NCBI GenBank assembly: GCA_027056215.1
Contig: JALULO010000263.1
Coordinates: forward strand, 1-6,024
Length of the DNA: 6,024 nucleotides
Source of the DNA: Campylobacterales bacterium
Lineage (GTDB): Bacteria > Campylobacterota > Campylobacteria > Campylobacterales > QNZT01
Reading direction: 5' to 3'
In this document: one piece after another, positions 5,534-6,024 of the stretch
How positions within the stretch are numbered: the stretch's first letter is position 1
Layout of the letters: the number at the start of each line of letters is the position of its first letter
Made by a program: the position numbers and the translations under genes
Notes under the pieces: model-generated
The model's database searches: none
Seen by the model: only the letters and a program-made list of their open reading frames with translations
What the model was told of the DNA's origin: nothing

Positions 5534-6024
5534 ATGTTGACTTATCATAGACTAGAGGTTAAGGTATTGCCAAGCAAGCAAAAACCACTACCTTTCATAG
5601 GCTCCACACTTCGCGGTGCATTTGGCGTGAGTCTCAAAAAAGTGGTTTGTATCAACCCCTCCTATGTGTGTGAGGGATGCTTCGCCAAAGATAACTGCCT
5701 CTACTACGACTTCTACGAAGCAAAAAACAGAGCACATCCGTATCGATTTGATTTTGAACTCAACCAAGAAAATTATGATTTTTCGCTTTATCTATTTGAA
5801 AATGCAACACAAAAACTCCCCTATGCTATCTCTGCAATTCATAAAATGTTGACAGAACAAGGATTGGGTGTCAATAGAGATAGATTTGAGATAGAGACGA
5901 TCACATGTAATGAGAAATCAATCTATCATGATGGGAAATTTAATTTACAAGATGTTGAGCCCAAAGTATTTAAAGCTAGAGAACTTTCAAACTCTATTAA
6001 CCTTACTTTAAAAACACCACTTCG
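5534..6024 (+). CDS. cas6: Cas6-family CRISPR pre-crRNA endoribonuclease, RAMP superfamily (partial, 3' end beyond window)
   Basis: Cas6 enzymes cut the repeat sequence in precursor CRISPR RNA to release individual guide RNAs for type I and type III systems. The open frame gives 163 complete residues plus a CG that must encode Arg164. Features typical of the PF10040 branch are visible: FIGSTLRGAFGVSLKKVVC at 21-39, then a cysteine cluster at C39, C46, C49 and C55 (C-x6-C-x2-C-x5-C) leading into YYDFYEAKN. LPYAISAIHKM at 95-105 runs into GLGVNRDRFEIETI at 110-123, the usual 'GlGxxRxrFel' segment, and TPLR at 161-164 begins the second RAMP half. The C-terminal part with the Gly-rich loop is not in the window, so neither catalytic residues nor subtype can be judged. 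It lies 197 nt behind glmS on the same strand, with its own strong ribosome binding site, and is probably the first gene of a CRISPR-Cas cluster to the right. Another RAMP protein (Cas5/Cas7-like) is possible but less likely given the LRGAFG and Cys pattern. Confidence 0.85.
   Translation, partial: MLTYHRLEVKVLPSKQKPLPFIGSTLRGAFGVSLKKVVCINPSYVCEGCFAKDNCLYYDFYEAKNRAHPYRFDFELNQENYDFSLYLFENATQKLPYAISAIHKMLTEQGLGVNRDRFEIETITCNEKSIYHDGKFNLQDVEPKVFKARELSNSINLTLKTPL

Noticed and set aside
5664..5852. Plus-strand open frame of 62 codons in another frame
   Set aside because: It is inside cas6, whose frame carries the recognisable family motifs.

Overview
The window looks like an AT-rich chromosome segment from a Campylobacterota (epsilonproteobacterial) organism. 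A free-living sulfur-oxidising relative such as Sulfurovum or Sulfurimonas is my best guess. This rests on overall protein character, low GC, AAAGGAG-type ribosome binding sites and promoters with clear -10 boxes but poor -35 boxes. The genus is inference, not proof.

Layout. (1) Positions 874 to 1, minus strand: most of a secreted outer-membrane beta-barrel protein, with a signal peptide, a small barrel, a Pro/Gln-rich periplasmic linker and the start of what looks like a SPOR peptidoglycan-binding domain. The gene runs off the left edge. (2) Positions 875-993: a short divergent intergenic region with a -10 box for each direction. (3) Positions 994-3519: glnD, the PII uridylyltransferase/uridylyl-removing enzyme, starting at TTG. 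(4) Positions 3522-5336: glmS, glutamine:fructose-6-phosphate aminotransferase, separated from glnD by 2 nt. (5) Positions 5337-5533: a 197-nt intergenic region holding a perfect 13-bp hairpin, two overlapping palindromes and an extremely AT-rich promoter-like stretch. (6) Positions 5534-6024: the first 163 codons of a Cas6-family CRISPR RNA endoribonuclease (PF10040-like), running off the right edge.

How the genes work together. GlnD reads the glutamine level to set PII modification, and GlmS spends glutamine to make glucosamine-6-phosphate for peptidoglycan and LPS. Their tight spacing implies one operon that links a glutamine sensor to a glutamine consumer. The divergent barrel-SPOR protein is also a cell-envelope gene. 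The cas6 start marks the entrance to a probable CRISPR-Cas locus on the right. It sits directly behind glmS, a site known in other bacteria as a docking point for Tn7-type elements. No CRISPR repeats, transposon ends, tRNA or rRNA genes are visible inside the window. The housekeeping part (glnD, glmS) is conventional; the right edge and the intergenic structure before cas6 are the most interesting parts.
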